From positions 1 through 33,944 of IMG/VR virus record IMGVR_UViG_3300030012_003786: DNA of 33,944 nt; one strand, written 5' to 3'. The position numbers were made by a program, and so were the translations under genes. Source of the stretch: a virus. The notes below the pieces were generated by a model. The model searched no databases, was not told where the DNA came from, and worked only from the letters and a program-made list of their open reading frames with translations. Of this stretch, positions 18,384 through 27,487 are shown piece by piece. Each line of letters begins with the position of its first letter. The stretch's first letter is position 1.

Positions 18384-19208
18384 TTAGTTTAATCTTTTTT
18401 CTATATTTTGATATATTTCCATACCCTCATCAGTTTTAAACCAATGAGCTAATGCTGTATATGGATGCTCGTCAAATGGTACTGTCATTATAGGTCTATT
18501 ATTTGATCCCCATAAAAAGTTTCTTTGATCTTGAGACAACTTAATAATACCAAGCTCTACAGCTTTAATACCAAAGTTTCTAAGCTGAACATTATCATCA
18601 GCAGCTAATTCTAAGAATAAAGCAGGGTTGTTACGAGCAAATACTAGTAAATCTCTTTTAAGCTCTTTAGAACTCATCCTAGATACTTCAGAACCTTTTT
18701 CTACACGCATAATAGCTTCTGCTAAATCAATATCTATTTCTCTAGCTATAACTATTGCATCTGCTTCAAGTTCTAATATTTCTATATCATCTGCAGCTTC
18801 TTGTATCGGATTATACTCATAGTATATTTTATCTTTATGTGGATGTATACTAAGTAGTTTTTGCAATACTGTTTTTTCTTTTTCTACAAATAAAGTTCCA
18901 TTTCTAAATATAACATGCTCTAATCTTTGATCACCTTTCATTTCATCAACAAATGGTGTTTTTTGATTTTGACAATATTTAAGTTCTCTTTCATAACCTT
19001 TTTCTTCGTCAAAATAATATATGTTAGAACTTTTTAACATATAAGATAAAGGTTTTTTATTTCCTTTTAAATAATAAACTCTATCTTTTATTTCCCAATT
19101 ATTAACGTTTTTATTTTTAGGTTCAACTCTTTGAGTTTTTTTTGTTTCAACAACTGGTGTTTCAACAACAGGTATTTCTACCTTTTCAATTTTTTCTTTT
19201 TTTGCCAT
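18384..19208 (-). CDS. Conserved head/neck-region protein, 274 aa
   Basis: The gene starts ATG at 19208 just after the MCP terminator. The N-terminal ~40 residues are a charged, flexible lead (MAKKEKIEKVEIPVVETPVV and on). Next comes a compact domain with NNWEIKDRVYYLKGNKKPLS and a beta-type stretch ending FRNGTLFVEKEKTVLQKLLS. The second half is helical: EADAIVIAREIDIDLAEAIM and MSSKELKRDLLVFARNNPAL. I have an impression of similar proteins downstream of the MCP in marine phages, but no activity can be named. Between MCP and connector genes, a capsid accessory or head-completion role is the best guess. It is flanked by two hairpins, so its expression may be uncoupled from both neighbours. 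Confidence 0.75.
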   Translation of the reverse strand: MAKKEKIEKVEIPVVETPVVETKKTQRVEPKNKNVNNWEIKDRVYYLKGNKKPLSYMLKSSNIYYFDEEKGYERELKYCQNQKTPFVDEMKGDQRLEHVIFRNGTLFVEKEKTVLQKLLSIHPHKDKIYYEYNPIQEAADDIEILELEADAIVIAREIDIDLAEAIMRVEKGSEVSRMSSKELKRDLLVFARNNPALFLELAADDNVQLRNFGIKAVELGIIKLSQDQRNFLWGSNNRPIMTVPFDEHPYTALAHWFKTDEGMEIYQNIEKRLN

Positions 19209-19229
19209 AATATAATATATAATAAAATT

Positions 19230-19261
19230 AATAAAATAAAAGGCCGAGGCCGAAGCCCCGG
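19230..19261 (-). terminator. Rho-independent terminator after the MCP gene (UUCG tetraloop)
   Basis: On the minus strand CCGGGGC pairs with GCCUCGG (7 bp, one G-U pair) around a UUCG tetraloop at 19244-19261. CCUUUUAUUUUAU follows immediately. The hairpin begins 15 bases after the MCP stop codon. GC-rich stem, UUCG loop and U-rich tail make this the clearest transcription signal in the window. It should cut transcript levels after the capsid gene, leaving MCP more abundant than the neck and tail genes. Confidence 0.85.
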
Positions 19262-19276
19262 TCTTTTAAAAATAGT

Positions 19277-20812
19277 TTACTTCATTAACATAAAGTTGTT
19301 AGCACCTTGAGTGATTAAACATCTTTCAGTTAAGAAATGTAATTGCATTGCATCTAACGCAGACGTAGCAGCACCAACAGAACCAGTAACCCAAGTTTTC
19401 ATTCTTCGGTCATCAGTTTGTGAAGCTCTATATCTAACATGTAAGAAAGGTCTTTTCATGCTTGCTCCAACAGTTTGATCATAAACTGAAGAAGTACCAG
19501 CAGGAATTAAGACACCTCTAATAGCGTTAGCAGAACTAGCATCATTAATACCACCTCTTGTAGCTTTGTCATTTAAGTATCTAAAATCAGATTTATAAAA
19601 GTCATAAGAACCTCTTCTAAAACCAGAGAAACCTAAATTTAACGCCATGTCTTCAGAGTTGTTAAATACTCCGTAAGAAGTACCACCAGCTCCGTAAGAG
19701 TTCATTGAAGCTAACATATCATCAATAGCTAAGCTAGTTGATCTGTTAACAAACATCATGTACTCTTCGATAGCACCTTGCTTATCAAACTCAGCAAGTA
19801 TTGCATCAAACTCAGCTAAATCAGTAGCAGCATTAACACCAGTTACACCAGTAGTAATATTACCTCTTGATTCTATAGCCGCAAATAAACCTTCAGTACC
19901 TACGTTTCCAGCACCAGCTTCAGAACCTACAATAAGATTGTTACCATCTGCTAAAGAAGCCGCAGCGTTCAATTCACTTTCTAACATTGCCATTTCAATG
20001 TAGTCAGCAAAACGAGCTCTTGTATCAGCTTCAGCTTTTAGATACCATAAGTAACCTGATTGACCAGCTTCAGTAGAAACTTCAACCCAACCAATTCTAG
20101 ATGTATCAGATCCAGAAACTTCGTAGTAATCTTTCATAATAATAGGTTTATTAGTAAAAGATTTAAAATCAGGTTCATTAGCACGTCTACCATCTTCTTG
20201 AGTAGTAGCAGTACCTCCAGTCATGTAAGAAACTCCTTTACCAAACTCAGAACCATAAACTAATATAGTAGTACCTTTACTAGTATTGTTATCAGCTAAG
20301 TTAGCTTGTCCATAAGGAGAAACGTCTATCGTAGCTGAACCAGCAGCAGCTGTTACAACTAAACATTTGAAAATACCATCAGAGTTTGAAATAATAACAG
20401 TATCATTAACTCTAATACCGTGTTTAGTAGCTGTAAAACCTGCAGTTTCATCAATATCAGATTCAATAGTTACTCTAGTAGTAGCACCAGTACCAGCGTT
20501 AGCACCAGCAGGTCCAGAACCACCTGTACCATCATTAGTTGCTATTTTACCTTTGTACGAAAGATGTAATCTACCTTGTTCAGACCAAACAACCTGATCG
20601 GATGTCATAGCCTCTTCTGCACCAACTTGTGATAGGAAACCAGAAATTGTACGAGGTCCAAAAACCTCAGCTTCTTTTTCCATCAAGTCTGGCAGGTATT
20701 GTTGTGCCCAGTCGTTTGCACCACCGGTAAAGTCTAAGTAATTTGTTGAAAGTGTTTGTTGCTGTGGAGCAGGAACACTATTTAACAAACCACCAGGATT
20801 TGAAATTGCCAT
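19277..20812 (-). CDS. Major capsid protein, 511 aa
   Basis: The protein starts MAISNPGGLLNSVPAPQQQT. Its features are those of a large HK97-fold major capsid protein of crAss-like or marine phages: an N-terminal arm with DFTGGANDWAQQYLPDLMEK, VFGPRTISGFLSQVGAEEAM, a Gly/Ala/Thr-rich insertion near residues 90-195, the spine-type helix YLWYLKAEADTRARFADYIE, and a C-terminal beta region ending near HLTERCLITQGANNF. Composition is balanced and less lysine-rich than its neighbours, as usual for abundant capsid proteins. It follows the acidic scaffold-like gene and is followed by a strong terminator, both typical. No maturation protease cleavage site can be fixed from sequence. Confidence 0.85.
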   Translation of the reverse strand: MAISNPGGLLNSVPAPQQQTLSTNYLDFTGGANDWAQQYLPDLMEKEAEVFGPRTISGFLSQVGAEEAMTSDQVVWSEQGRLHLSYKGKIATNDGTGGSGPAGANAGTGATTRVTIESDIDETAGFTATKHGIRVNDTVIISNSDGIFKCLVVTAAAGSATIDVSPYGQANLADNNTSKGTTILVYGSEFGKGVSYMTGGTATTQEDGRRANEPDFKSFTNKPIIMKDYYEVSGSDTSRIGWVEVSTEAGQSGYLWYLKAEADTRARFADYIEMAMLESELNAAASLADGNNLIVGSEAGAGNVGTEGLFAAIESRGNITTGVTGVNAATDLAEFDAILAEFDKQGAIEEYMMFVNRSTSLAIDDMLASMNSYGAGGTSYGVFNNSEDMALNLGFSGFRRGSYDFYKSDFRYLNDKATRGGINDASSANAIRGVLIPAGTSSVYDQTVGASMKRPFLHVRYRASQTDDRRMKTWVTGSVGAATSALDAMQLHFLTERCLITQGANNFMLMK

Positions 20813-20831
20813 AATTTTTAATTTTTAAATG

Positions 20832-22010
20832 TTATTTATTGTTTTTAATTTTGAATTTAAAATCAGAAGAATTATCACCTAATACTTTTACTTTCATACC
20901 TCCAATATTAATCTCTCCGTGAGCTTGTCTTGGATTCATATCAATATTTTTAGCTTTAGCAACGCTTGCTTTCATAGCATCAGCTTTACCTTGTTCATAA
21001 AAGTGTTTTGCAATAGCATCAGCATTCATAGCTGTAAAAAGTGATTTATGATAACCTTTAGCATCTGATAATGTAGCGTTTTTATCTAAAAACTTTTTAG
21101 TAAAGTTGCTTATATCGCTTTGTGTTGTTTTAACTTCTTCAGCATTGTTTACGTTAAATCTAAATTTTTTATCACCGACGTTATATTCAAAACCTTTGAA
21201 CTTATCGTTAAAAACTTTATTAGTCTTTAATTTAAAAACTTCAGATCGTGTTTTTGCTATTTTTTTATTTTCTTCCGACTCTTTGTTGTATCTATTAAAA
21301 AAATCCCAAGCTTTTTGTTGTTCGGGCGTAAGCTTTGAACCAGCTTTGATTTCTTCATAGTATCTGGACTTTTGCCCGTCCAAGTGGCTTCTAGCGCTGG
21401 CAACTTGCTCTTTAAACGCTAGTTTTTTTCTTTTTATATTTTTTTCTTCTTCAATTTCTTCATCATAAGAAAAAGAATCTTCTATTAAGAAGTTTATTTC
21501 TTCGTTATTTAAATGAGGTTTTGTTTTTTTATAATATTCATATATAACCTCTGTATCACTTAATTTACTATAATCTTGATTAAGTTTTACATAGTCTTGT
21601 ATATCACCACCAGTTTCCTCCATAAAGTCAACTAACTTTTGTATATTTTCTGGTAATGGTTTTCCTGTAGCTTCTGCTTCAGCAACAGCTTCTTCAACTT
21701 TATCTTCTACTTCTGCTACTTCTTCTTCAGTTGAATCTTCTGTTATTTCTTCTAATACTGCTGTTTCTTCTTGTGCTTCAGCTTCCGGTTGTATTTCTTT
21801 TTGTTCTTGTGCGGGCTCGGCATTTTTAGGCTCTGCAACCACTCCGCTGTCGTCAGCGTTATCTTTTTTAGTTTCATTTTCTTCTGGTTTAATTGGTTTG
21901 TCTAAATTTACTTTTATAACGTTATCATCTTGTTTTGGTTCTTCAACTTTAACTTTTGTAACGTTATCTTGTGTAGTTTCTTCAACTACGTTTTCATTTT
22001 TTTCTTCCAT
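20832..22010 (-). CDS. Acidic scaffold-like protein, 392 aa
   Basis: The gene lies directly between portal and MCP, the usual place for a scaffolding protein. Residues ~1-125 are extremely acidic and disordered-looking (for example EEITEDSTEEEVAEVEDKVE). The middle is charged and helical (LAFKEQVASARSHLDGQKSR). The C-terminus has GEINIGGMKVKVLGDNSSDF and a short basic tail, KFKIKNNK. An acidic, helical body with a basic C-terminal end is a common scaffold architecture, where the tail contacts capsid protein. No protease motif is seen. Scaffold is inferred from composition and order. A head accessory protein is the alternative. Confidence 0.8.
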   Translation of the reverse strand: MEEKNENVVEETTQDNVTKVKVEEPKQDDNVIKVNLDKPIKPEENETKKDNADDSGVVAEPKNAEPAQEQKEIQPEAEAQEETAVLEEITEDSTEEEVAEVEDKVEEAVAEAEATGKPLPENIQKLVDFMEETGGDIQDYVKLNQDYSKLSDTEVIYEYYKKTKPHLNNEEINFLIEDSFSYDEEIEEEKNIKRKKLAFKEQVASARSHLDGQKSRYYEEIKAGSKLTPEQQKAWDFFNRYNKESEENKKIAKTRSEVFKLKTNKVFNDKFKGFEYNVGDKKFRFNVNNAEEVKTTQSDISNFTKKFLDKNATLSDAKGYHKSLFTAMNADAIAKHFYEQGKADAMKASVAKAKNIDMNPRQAHGEINIGGMKVKVLGDNSSDFKFKIKNNK

Positions 22011-22037
22011 AATATAATATAATAATAATTAATAATT

Positions 22038-24455
22038 TTAACTAGGTTCAAAAGCACCTAAATCAAAACCGCCACCTATCATATCATTACCTATAGACTC
22101 AAAGTTTTTAGGCGGTTTATTAGTATTTCTTTGCTCAATCATTTCACTTTGTTGAGAAGCTTGAATCCTTGTTCTTTCATCTTTACGATCTTCTTTTTCT
22201 TTTTCTGCAGATTTTTTTGCTTTAGTTTCCATATCTTTTAACTGCATATTGTATTGAAACTCTAACTCCATTAGCTCTTTTTTAAACTGCATTTCTTGTT
22301 GCATTTTTTGAGCTTCCATTTGTGCTCTTGCTTGCTCTAACGTTATTTCATTTTCAGAAATTATTTTGCTTTTTTGAACATCAAGTTGAGCTTTAGCTTG
22401 TGCAGCTTGTGTGTTAGACTGTGTTTGTGCTTGTATGTTTTCTAGCTGCATTCGTCTATCATTTTCTTGTTTTTTCTTTCTACGTATTTTTAGTATTTGA
22501 TTTGCTAGTTTTACATTTTTTATTTCTCTAACATCAATAGCGTCTTCTAATTCTATACTTTGTTTTTGTAAAGCTACTTGTATATTATTTTCAAGCATTG
22601 CTTTTTCTTCTTCATCTGGAGCTAATTCTATAAATATACCAAAATCATATAAATACAAACTAGATATTTCTTCTAAAGTAGCGGCGTTATGAACACCTAC
22701 AGCTTGAACAAAAGCGTCTGCTGTTGGAGAATATTCTAGTATATCAGAAACTCTAAGAGATAATTGTTCTGCTATTTCAGATGTTAAAAATAAACCAGCT
22801 TGTAATATGTGTCTTGTAGCTGTATTACTATTAGCCGCGGCTAGTTTTTGAACACCAACTAAAGCGTTTTTGTCTGGCATGCTACCATCTCTAGCTTCGT
22901 TAAGCCCTGTAGTATCTCTAATCATTTGTAGGTAGTAATTATAATTAGAAATAAGAGCTTGCATTTTATTACCACCACTACCGCTAGTTATTTCTTGTAT
23001 TGGTATTTTACCAGGATTCATATCACCATCTTGTGTAAATGATCTACCAATAACACTACCTGTTTGGAAAAACATGTTTAAAGCTTCTTGTGGATTATAA
23101 TTTGTACCATTACCTAAATCTATTTCAGCTAAACCATCAGCATCTAAATAAACACCATCCGGCACCATACGTGACATTACTTGCTGTAATTTTAAATGTG
23201 TAAGCTGTATCATATCAGCAAAACCCGTTACTCTACCAACTAAAGATTCTATTTTACCTTCGTACATACGCGGAGCTACTATACTGTAGTTCATTTTAAC
23301 TTTAGTATAATCACTTTTTGGACGAAGCATATTTCTTGCCATCTCCCATTTTAAAAGCTTATTAGTACCTAGTATTATAGCGCCTTCATATAAAACTTCT
23401 ATAGATCTTTGTAGTTTAGCATATTGACCTTCTTTATTTTCAGGTGGGTTAAATTGATCGTCTTTTTCAATTATTTTATCAGCGCCAGTACCAGTTTCTT
23501 TAACTTTATAAACTTCGTTCATATAAGTTTTATAATTAAAATATAAAACTTGTATTGTGTTCGTATCTTCTTTGTCTCTAGTATAATTATTATTATAATT
23601 AGATCTGTAAAAAGATTTATTTTTCATTATCTCGTCAAGATCTTCGTGCTCTAGAAAAGGAAACTCTTTTGCTAGTTCATTAACAGGTATATGTTTTACT
23701 TCACCAACATAATATATATCTTCAAAATAAGGTGAATCTGTATATGAATAAACAAGGTTTGCAGGATCTACATAATCAACAACAGCGCCTTCTGAAGTAT
23801 TAAAACTTGTTTTAACAGCACCAATACCTAAAACTGTTAAATCATAATAAAAACGTTTTTTAATTAACTCGTAGTTACTGCCTTCAAACAATTTATTGAT
23901 AGCTTGCTCTTGTGCTAGTTCTACAGATTGTTTATAAGTTAATTGCATGTGTAACGCTAACTCTTCTTCTGATTCTGGTAATTTTGAAGGATCATTTTCA
24001 TATAAATTATAACCAAAAGTTTGTTCAATATCATCATTAAAATCTTTATTATTCATATCTTTTAATAAAGACTTCATGTATTCAGTTCTGTTGTAAACAC
24101 CATATGGATCTTGAGAATATGCTTTTACATCATAAGTTCTTTCAGCTATACCGTTTACAACTATATCTACAAACTTAGGTATGATAGGAACAGGCGTCCA
24201 GTCTAAATTAAGATAAGACAAATCACCATTAATAGATAATTCATCTTTATATTTTTGTATTGACTGCTCACCTCTCGCGTATAATCTTAGTCTATGAAAG
24301 TCATTACGACTATTCATATATCTATTTAAGTTTCTATCATTATTAAACCACTCTGCTTCTATAGCTTTAGCGACTTTTAAACCATAGTCATAACTTAACT
24401 TTTCAGCATCACTTACAACTTGACTAGGAAAATAACTTTTATTAGAATATCCCAT
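22038..24455 (-). CDS. Portal protein, 805 aa
   Basis: The sequence opens MGYSNKSYFPSQVVSDAEKL and contains RLYARGEQSIQKYKDELSIN, LNLDWTPVPIIPKFVDIVVN and YDLTVLGIGAVKTSFNTSEG, which match the long portal family of crAss-like and related marine phages. RDTTGLNEARDGSMPDKNAL lies near residue 520. From about residue 640 the protein is a long charged Gln/Lys/Glu coiled coil (AQAKAQLDVQKSKII, EFQYNMQLKDMETKAKK), as expected for the barrel end of an elongated portal. It begins 2 bases after TerL ends, and TerL docks on the portal during DNA packaging. The length, ~800 aa, is at the large end for portals but normal for this lineage. Confidence 0.88.
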   Translation of the reverse strand: MGYSNKSYFPSQVVSDAEKLSYDYGLKVAKAIEAEWFNNDRNLNRYMNSRNDFHRLRLYARGEQSIQKYKDELSINGDLSYLNLDWTPVPIIPKFVDIVVNGIAERTYDVKAYSQDPYGVYNRTEYMKSLLKDMNNKDFNDDIEQTFGYNLYENDPSKLPESEEELALHMQLTYKQSVELAQEQAINKLFEGSNYELIKKRFYYDLTVLGIGAVKTSFNTSEGAVVDYVDPANLVYSYTDSPYFEDIYYVGEVKHIPVNELAKEFPFLEHEDLDEIMKNKSFYRSNYNNNYTRDKEDTNTIQVLYFNYKTYMNEVYKVKETGTGADKIIEKDDQFNPPENKEGQYAKLQRSIEVLYEGAIILGTNKLLKWEMARNMLRPKSDYTKVKMNYSIVAPRMYEGKIESLVGRVTGFADMIQLTHLKLQQVMSRMVPDGVYLDADGLAEIDLGNGTNYNPQEALNMFFQTGSVIGRSFTQDGDMNPGKIPIQEITSGSGGNKMQALISNYNYYLQMIRDTTGLNEARDGSMPDKNALVGVQKLAAANSNTATRHILQAGLFLTSEIAEQLSLRVSDILEYSPTADAFVQAVGVHNAATLEEISSLYLYDFGIFIELAPDEEEKAMLENNIQVALQKQSIELEDAIDVREIKNVKLANQILKIRRKKKQENDRRMQLENIQAQTQSNTQAAQAKAQLDVQKSKIISENEITLEQARAQMEAQKMQQEMQFKKELMELEFQYNMQLKDMETKAKKSAEKEKEDRKDERTRIQASQQSEMIEQRNTNKPPKNFESIGNDMIGGGFDLGAFEPS

Positions 24456-24457
24456 AT

Positions 24458-26674
24458 TTATTCTTTGATTATTTGAGACATATTTCCATTATTAGAATAC
24501 TTAGAAATATGTATATTTAATTTTGGTTTTTCAATTTTAACGTTTGGTGCATACAAATGTCTATTACAAGCCATTATAGCTAATCCACTACTTATCGTAG
24601 CATCAAACTTTGTTCTTTTATTTATGTCAAACTTAGCCCAATCATTTAACAATTTATTAAAATAAAGATCTCCATGGCTTCCATCTTGTTTCATACCTAC
24701 GTGATCTTGTATGTACATTTCAATAGCTGCTGCATGAGCTTGTTTTATGTCTTCGCTAGAGTTTGGTATACCACCTATTTCTTTTTCAGCAACAGATAAT
24801 TTATTCCAAACTTTATCTGGCCTGTTCATACTAAAACCTCTGTAACCTCTACGTCTTAAATAGTATAATAATCTAGGTTTATTATTCTCTGCAAGTATTG
24901 GCATACCATAAAATACTAATGCCATTAATACATCTTCAAAAAATATTTCAGCCGTAGGTGGTCTTGATAAGTATTCTAAAAAGAAGCTGTTAGCTGGAGC
25001 GTCCTCCATACTGAACTTAGTAAGTCCGTGAAGTGCCCCTTTTGAACCTTCACCATCTACGGTCCCAGATATATCATATGAGTCACAACCAAAAGCACCC
25101 ATATGTTCATTGCCAGGATATTTAATACCGTTTTTAATTACCACTCTATTTTGTAGTTGTTGTTTAGGTGTCCAGCTAACTTTAAATCTACCTTTTGGAT
25201 CTGGATAAAATATAACGCTAGTATCTTTAACACCATTAACCCAAGCAAAATTTCCTTGTGTTACACCTAAGCTATTACTTAGTTCTTCGTTGTAATCTAT
25301 TTGTTCGTATATTTTTACTAAGTTAAATATACTATTTTTTGTTTCATCTCTAAACGCGTGTTCTTCTGTGCGTGGAAACTGGCGATAAAATTCATTTAAA
25401 GCATCTTGATCATCTTTTAAACCATCAGCTTCGTTTTGCCAGTTATCAATTACACCTACATCTATTAGTTCACCGTCTGGGGCGAGGACATCTGTGTCAG
25501 GTGTAGTAAATACTGGAACTCCGTACTCATCAATAAATCCTTCGTAGTTCCATTCCATTGGGATAAACAAAGAGTATAAACCAGACTTTGTTTGGCCATT
25601 TCTATTTCTTTTAGTGACATCTGATGCGTTATATAGTTTTTTAAAATTGTCTCCACCTTTATCTAATGAGTTTGAGGTCGAGCCCATCATACATTTACCA
25701 ACTATTCTACTACCTAATCGTAAACATGTTTTAGTTACTCGCCAGTTATTTAATATGTTATCAGGTCTTTCCCACTTGCCACTTTCATCATGCACTAATA
25801 AGTTTAGCTTTTCACCATCATAACTATTATCACCTGTATTTTTCCAGTCAATAGTTGTATCTAAACCTTCTAAGTGTTCAACTTGTTCGTTAGCTGTTAT
25901 CTTTTTTCTTGTAAACTTACTAGCTGGTACTCTATACGCAAGCTCTGATTTTGGCCTGTCCATACCATCTTGTATTGGTTTAAAGAAAAATGGGTAGTTA
26001 ATACTAATTGGTACTACTTTATCTGTAAACATTTTTTTAGCATCAGCACCTGTTTTAGATAATATACCAAATCTACTATCACTCGCTAGTGTAGCTAAAT
26101 TAACTGTTTCAGCAGATGACATAAAACTAAAACCACTACGACGATTTTTAAGATAACACATACCATAACATCGTTTATCTGCTTTACAAGCTTCCCAGAA
26201 TATATAAAATAATCTATTAGCTTCTCTAAAGTCTGGTGCACCTACATCTATTTTACTCCATTGTAAATACATATAATGAGTACCTGTTATGTATGTTGGT
26301 TTGTTATTGTTTACAAACCAAAAGCCTTCTTCTCTACGTTTAAACTCTTCGTCTATATAATCAAACCATTTGTCTTTTTGTTCTTCTGGATATGCTCTCC
26401 AGTCAAATATATTTTTAAGCCTTGATAACTCTTTTGGTTGTTCTTGTTTTACCCACTTATTTAGCTTGTGTGCTTGCAGTTGCACTGGTCGTTTTGGCAA
26501 CGCAATACGCAGATTTTGTATCTCAAGTATTTCACCGATTCTACCAGTTTTTGATATAACGATAATATCGTGTTCTTTATTATATCCATATTTCCATTTT
26601 TTAGATTTATTAAGTCTATTAATTGTAGTTTTTTTTACAGGCTCTATAACCTTAACTAAACTTTGCTCGTACAT
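24458..26674 (-). CDS. Terminase large subunit (TerL), 738 aa
   Basis: This is the ATP-driven packaging motor and headful nuclease. The ATPase P-loop candidate is KNRRSGFS (residues 176-183), a non-canonical Walker A of the kind seen in crAss-like and T4-like terminases. Walker B is NLLVHDE (291-297) with the catalytic Glu at 297. The RNase H-type nuclease shows GCDSYD (D531), FFEDVLMAL (E580/D581) and KFDATISSGLAIMA (D691), an acidic set in correct order. The N-terminal ~115 residues are an extra basic lead before the ATPase. The start overlaps the upstream gene's stop as TAATG, and the portal follows after 2 bases. The identification is secure. The exact catalytic residues are assigned by eye. 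Confidence 0.92.
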   Translation of the reverse strand: MYEQSLVKVIEPVKKTTINRLNKSKKWKYGYNKEHDIIVISKTGRIGEILEIQNLRIALPKRPVQLQAHKLNKWVKQEQPKELSRLKNIFDWRAYPEEQKDKWFDYIDEEFKRREEGFWFVNNNKPTYITGTHYMYLQWSKIDVGAPDFREANRLFYIFWEACKADKRCYGMCYLKNRRSGFSFMSSAETVNLATLASDSRFGILSKTGADAKKMFTDKVVPISINYPFFFKPIQDGMDRPKSELAYRVPASKFTRKKITANEQVEHLEGLDTTIDWKNTGDNSYDGEKLNLLVHDESGKWERPDNILNNWRVTKTCLRLGSRIVGKCMMGSTSNSLDKGGDNFKKLYNASDVTKRNRNGQTKSGLYSLFIPMEWNYEGFIDEYGVPVFTTPDTDVLAPDGELIDVGVIDNWQNEADGLKDDQDALNEFYRQFPRTEEHAFRDETKNSIFNLVKIYEQIDYNEELSNSLGVTQGNFAWVNGVKDTSVIFYPDPKGRFKVSWTPKQQLQNRVVIKNGIKYPGNEHMGAFGCDSYDISGTVDGEGSKGALHGLTKFSMEDAPANSFFLEYLSRPPTAEIFFEDVLMALVFYGMPILAENNKPRLLYYLRRRGYRGFSMNRPDKVWNKLSVAEKEIGGIPNSSEDIKQAHAAAIEMYIQDHVGMKQDGSHGDLYFNKLLNDWAKFDINKRTKFDATISSGLAIMACNRHLYAPNVKIEKPKLNIHISKYSNNGNMSQIIKE

Positions 26675-26952
26675 TACTTAGATCTACCTTCTGCGAATCC
26701 TTTAAAGACTTTTTCCTTTCTCTCTTCAGGTGCTTTGCCCTCAAGCAAGTTTTCTTCTTCTTGTATTCTGTTAAGTATTTCAAACGCGTCAAATATAGCT
26801 AGTTTTTTAGTAGCTGCAGCATTTTTTAGTCTATCAGCAGAAACATCATCTTCTGTATTAGTAATAATCTTTTCTCTAGCTACATTGATAAGTTCTTCAA
26901 CTGCCTTGTGCCCAGCTTGGATTATAAGTTTCTTCGTTTCCTTGATATTCAT
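26674..26952 (-). CDS. Candidate terminase small subunit, 92 aa
   Basis: A short, strongly helical, charged protein: MNIKETKKLIIQAGHKAVEE, NTEDDVSADRLKNAAATKKL, then FDAFEILNRIQEEENLL. The stop overlaps the TerL start by one base (TAATG), implying translational coupling to TerL. Position and size match small terminases, which bind packaging-start DNA, but no clear helix-turn-helix can be picked out, so this is positional inference. The ATG lies 56 bases inside the end of the upstream 196-aa gene, a long overlap for this genome. An internal later start is possible but would lose the conserved-looking helix. Confidence 0.7.
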   Translation of the reverse strand: MNIKETKKLIIQAGHKAVEELINVAREKIITNTEDDVSADRLKNAAATKKLAIFDAFEILNRIQEEENLLEGKAPEERKEKVFKGFAEGRSK

Positions 26953-27487
26953 ATTTAATTGTAATAAATTTAGATAAAACTCTATATAATTTTTGTCCGT
27001 CTATTACGAACTCATATTCACTATTAGGTGTAAAACCAACTAGATCACCTTTGTTAAAACCTTTATCAGCATATTCTATAATACCCATTAACGGTTGTTC
27101 TTGATCAATATCAAGCTTGTTAAAGTTTTTTATAGGTTTTACCCAGCAAAAACCAGGTATTGTTTTCCACTGCCAAAATGTTTTGTATAAAAATATTTGA
27201 TCTTGTGATATTATATAAGTGTCTTCTTTAAAATAACTTCTACTATTTTTTTCTTCACCGTGCTGGTTATGCCACCTACGAAAAACATTGTGATGTACTA
27301 TAACGTCATCGCCTATTTCAATATTTGTATTACCAATAATAGGTGTAGATATAACTGTTGCTTGTCGATTAATATACTGATGATTAAATATTTCAGTATT
27401 AAGTATTAAATTTTTATCACCAACTTTTTTGCTATTATTATATCTATTACCTTTTGGTTTTACAACATAGTTGTAAACACTTCTCAT
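26897..27487 (-). CDS. GroES-like beta-barrel protein (putative co-chaperonin-like), 196 aa
   Basis: The first ~75 residues have the order of a GroES/gp31-like barrel. NYVVKPKGNRYNN is followed by VGDKNLILN, then RQATVISTPIIGNTNIEIGD and DVIVHHNVFRRW, comparable to the GroES pattern of a turn leading to V.VGD.V.F. The remaining ~120 residues are aromatic and beta-rich (QIFLYKTFWQWKTIPGFCWV; GDLVGFTPNSEYEFVIDGQK) and repeat a GD.VGF-like strand-turn. The GLIM-type mobile loop of true GroES is not obvious. It ends with TGA, one of few such stops here. A second, diverged co-chaperonin in the packaging operon is plausible. A purely structural beta-barrel protein is the alternative. Confidence 0.55.
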   Translation of the reverse strand: MRSVYNYVVKPKGNRYNNSKKVGDKNLILNTEIFNHQYINRQATVISTPIIGNTNIEIGDDVIVHHNVFRRWHNQHGEEKNSRSYFKEDTYIISQDQIFLYKTFWQWKTIPGFCWVKPIKNFNKLDIDQEQPLMGIIEYADKGFNKGDLVGFTPNSEYEFVIDGQKLYRVLSKFITIKYEYQGNEETYNPSWAQGS

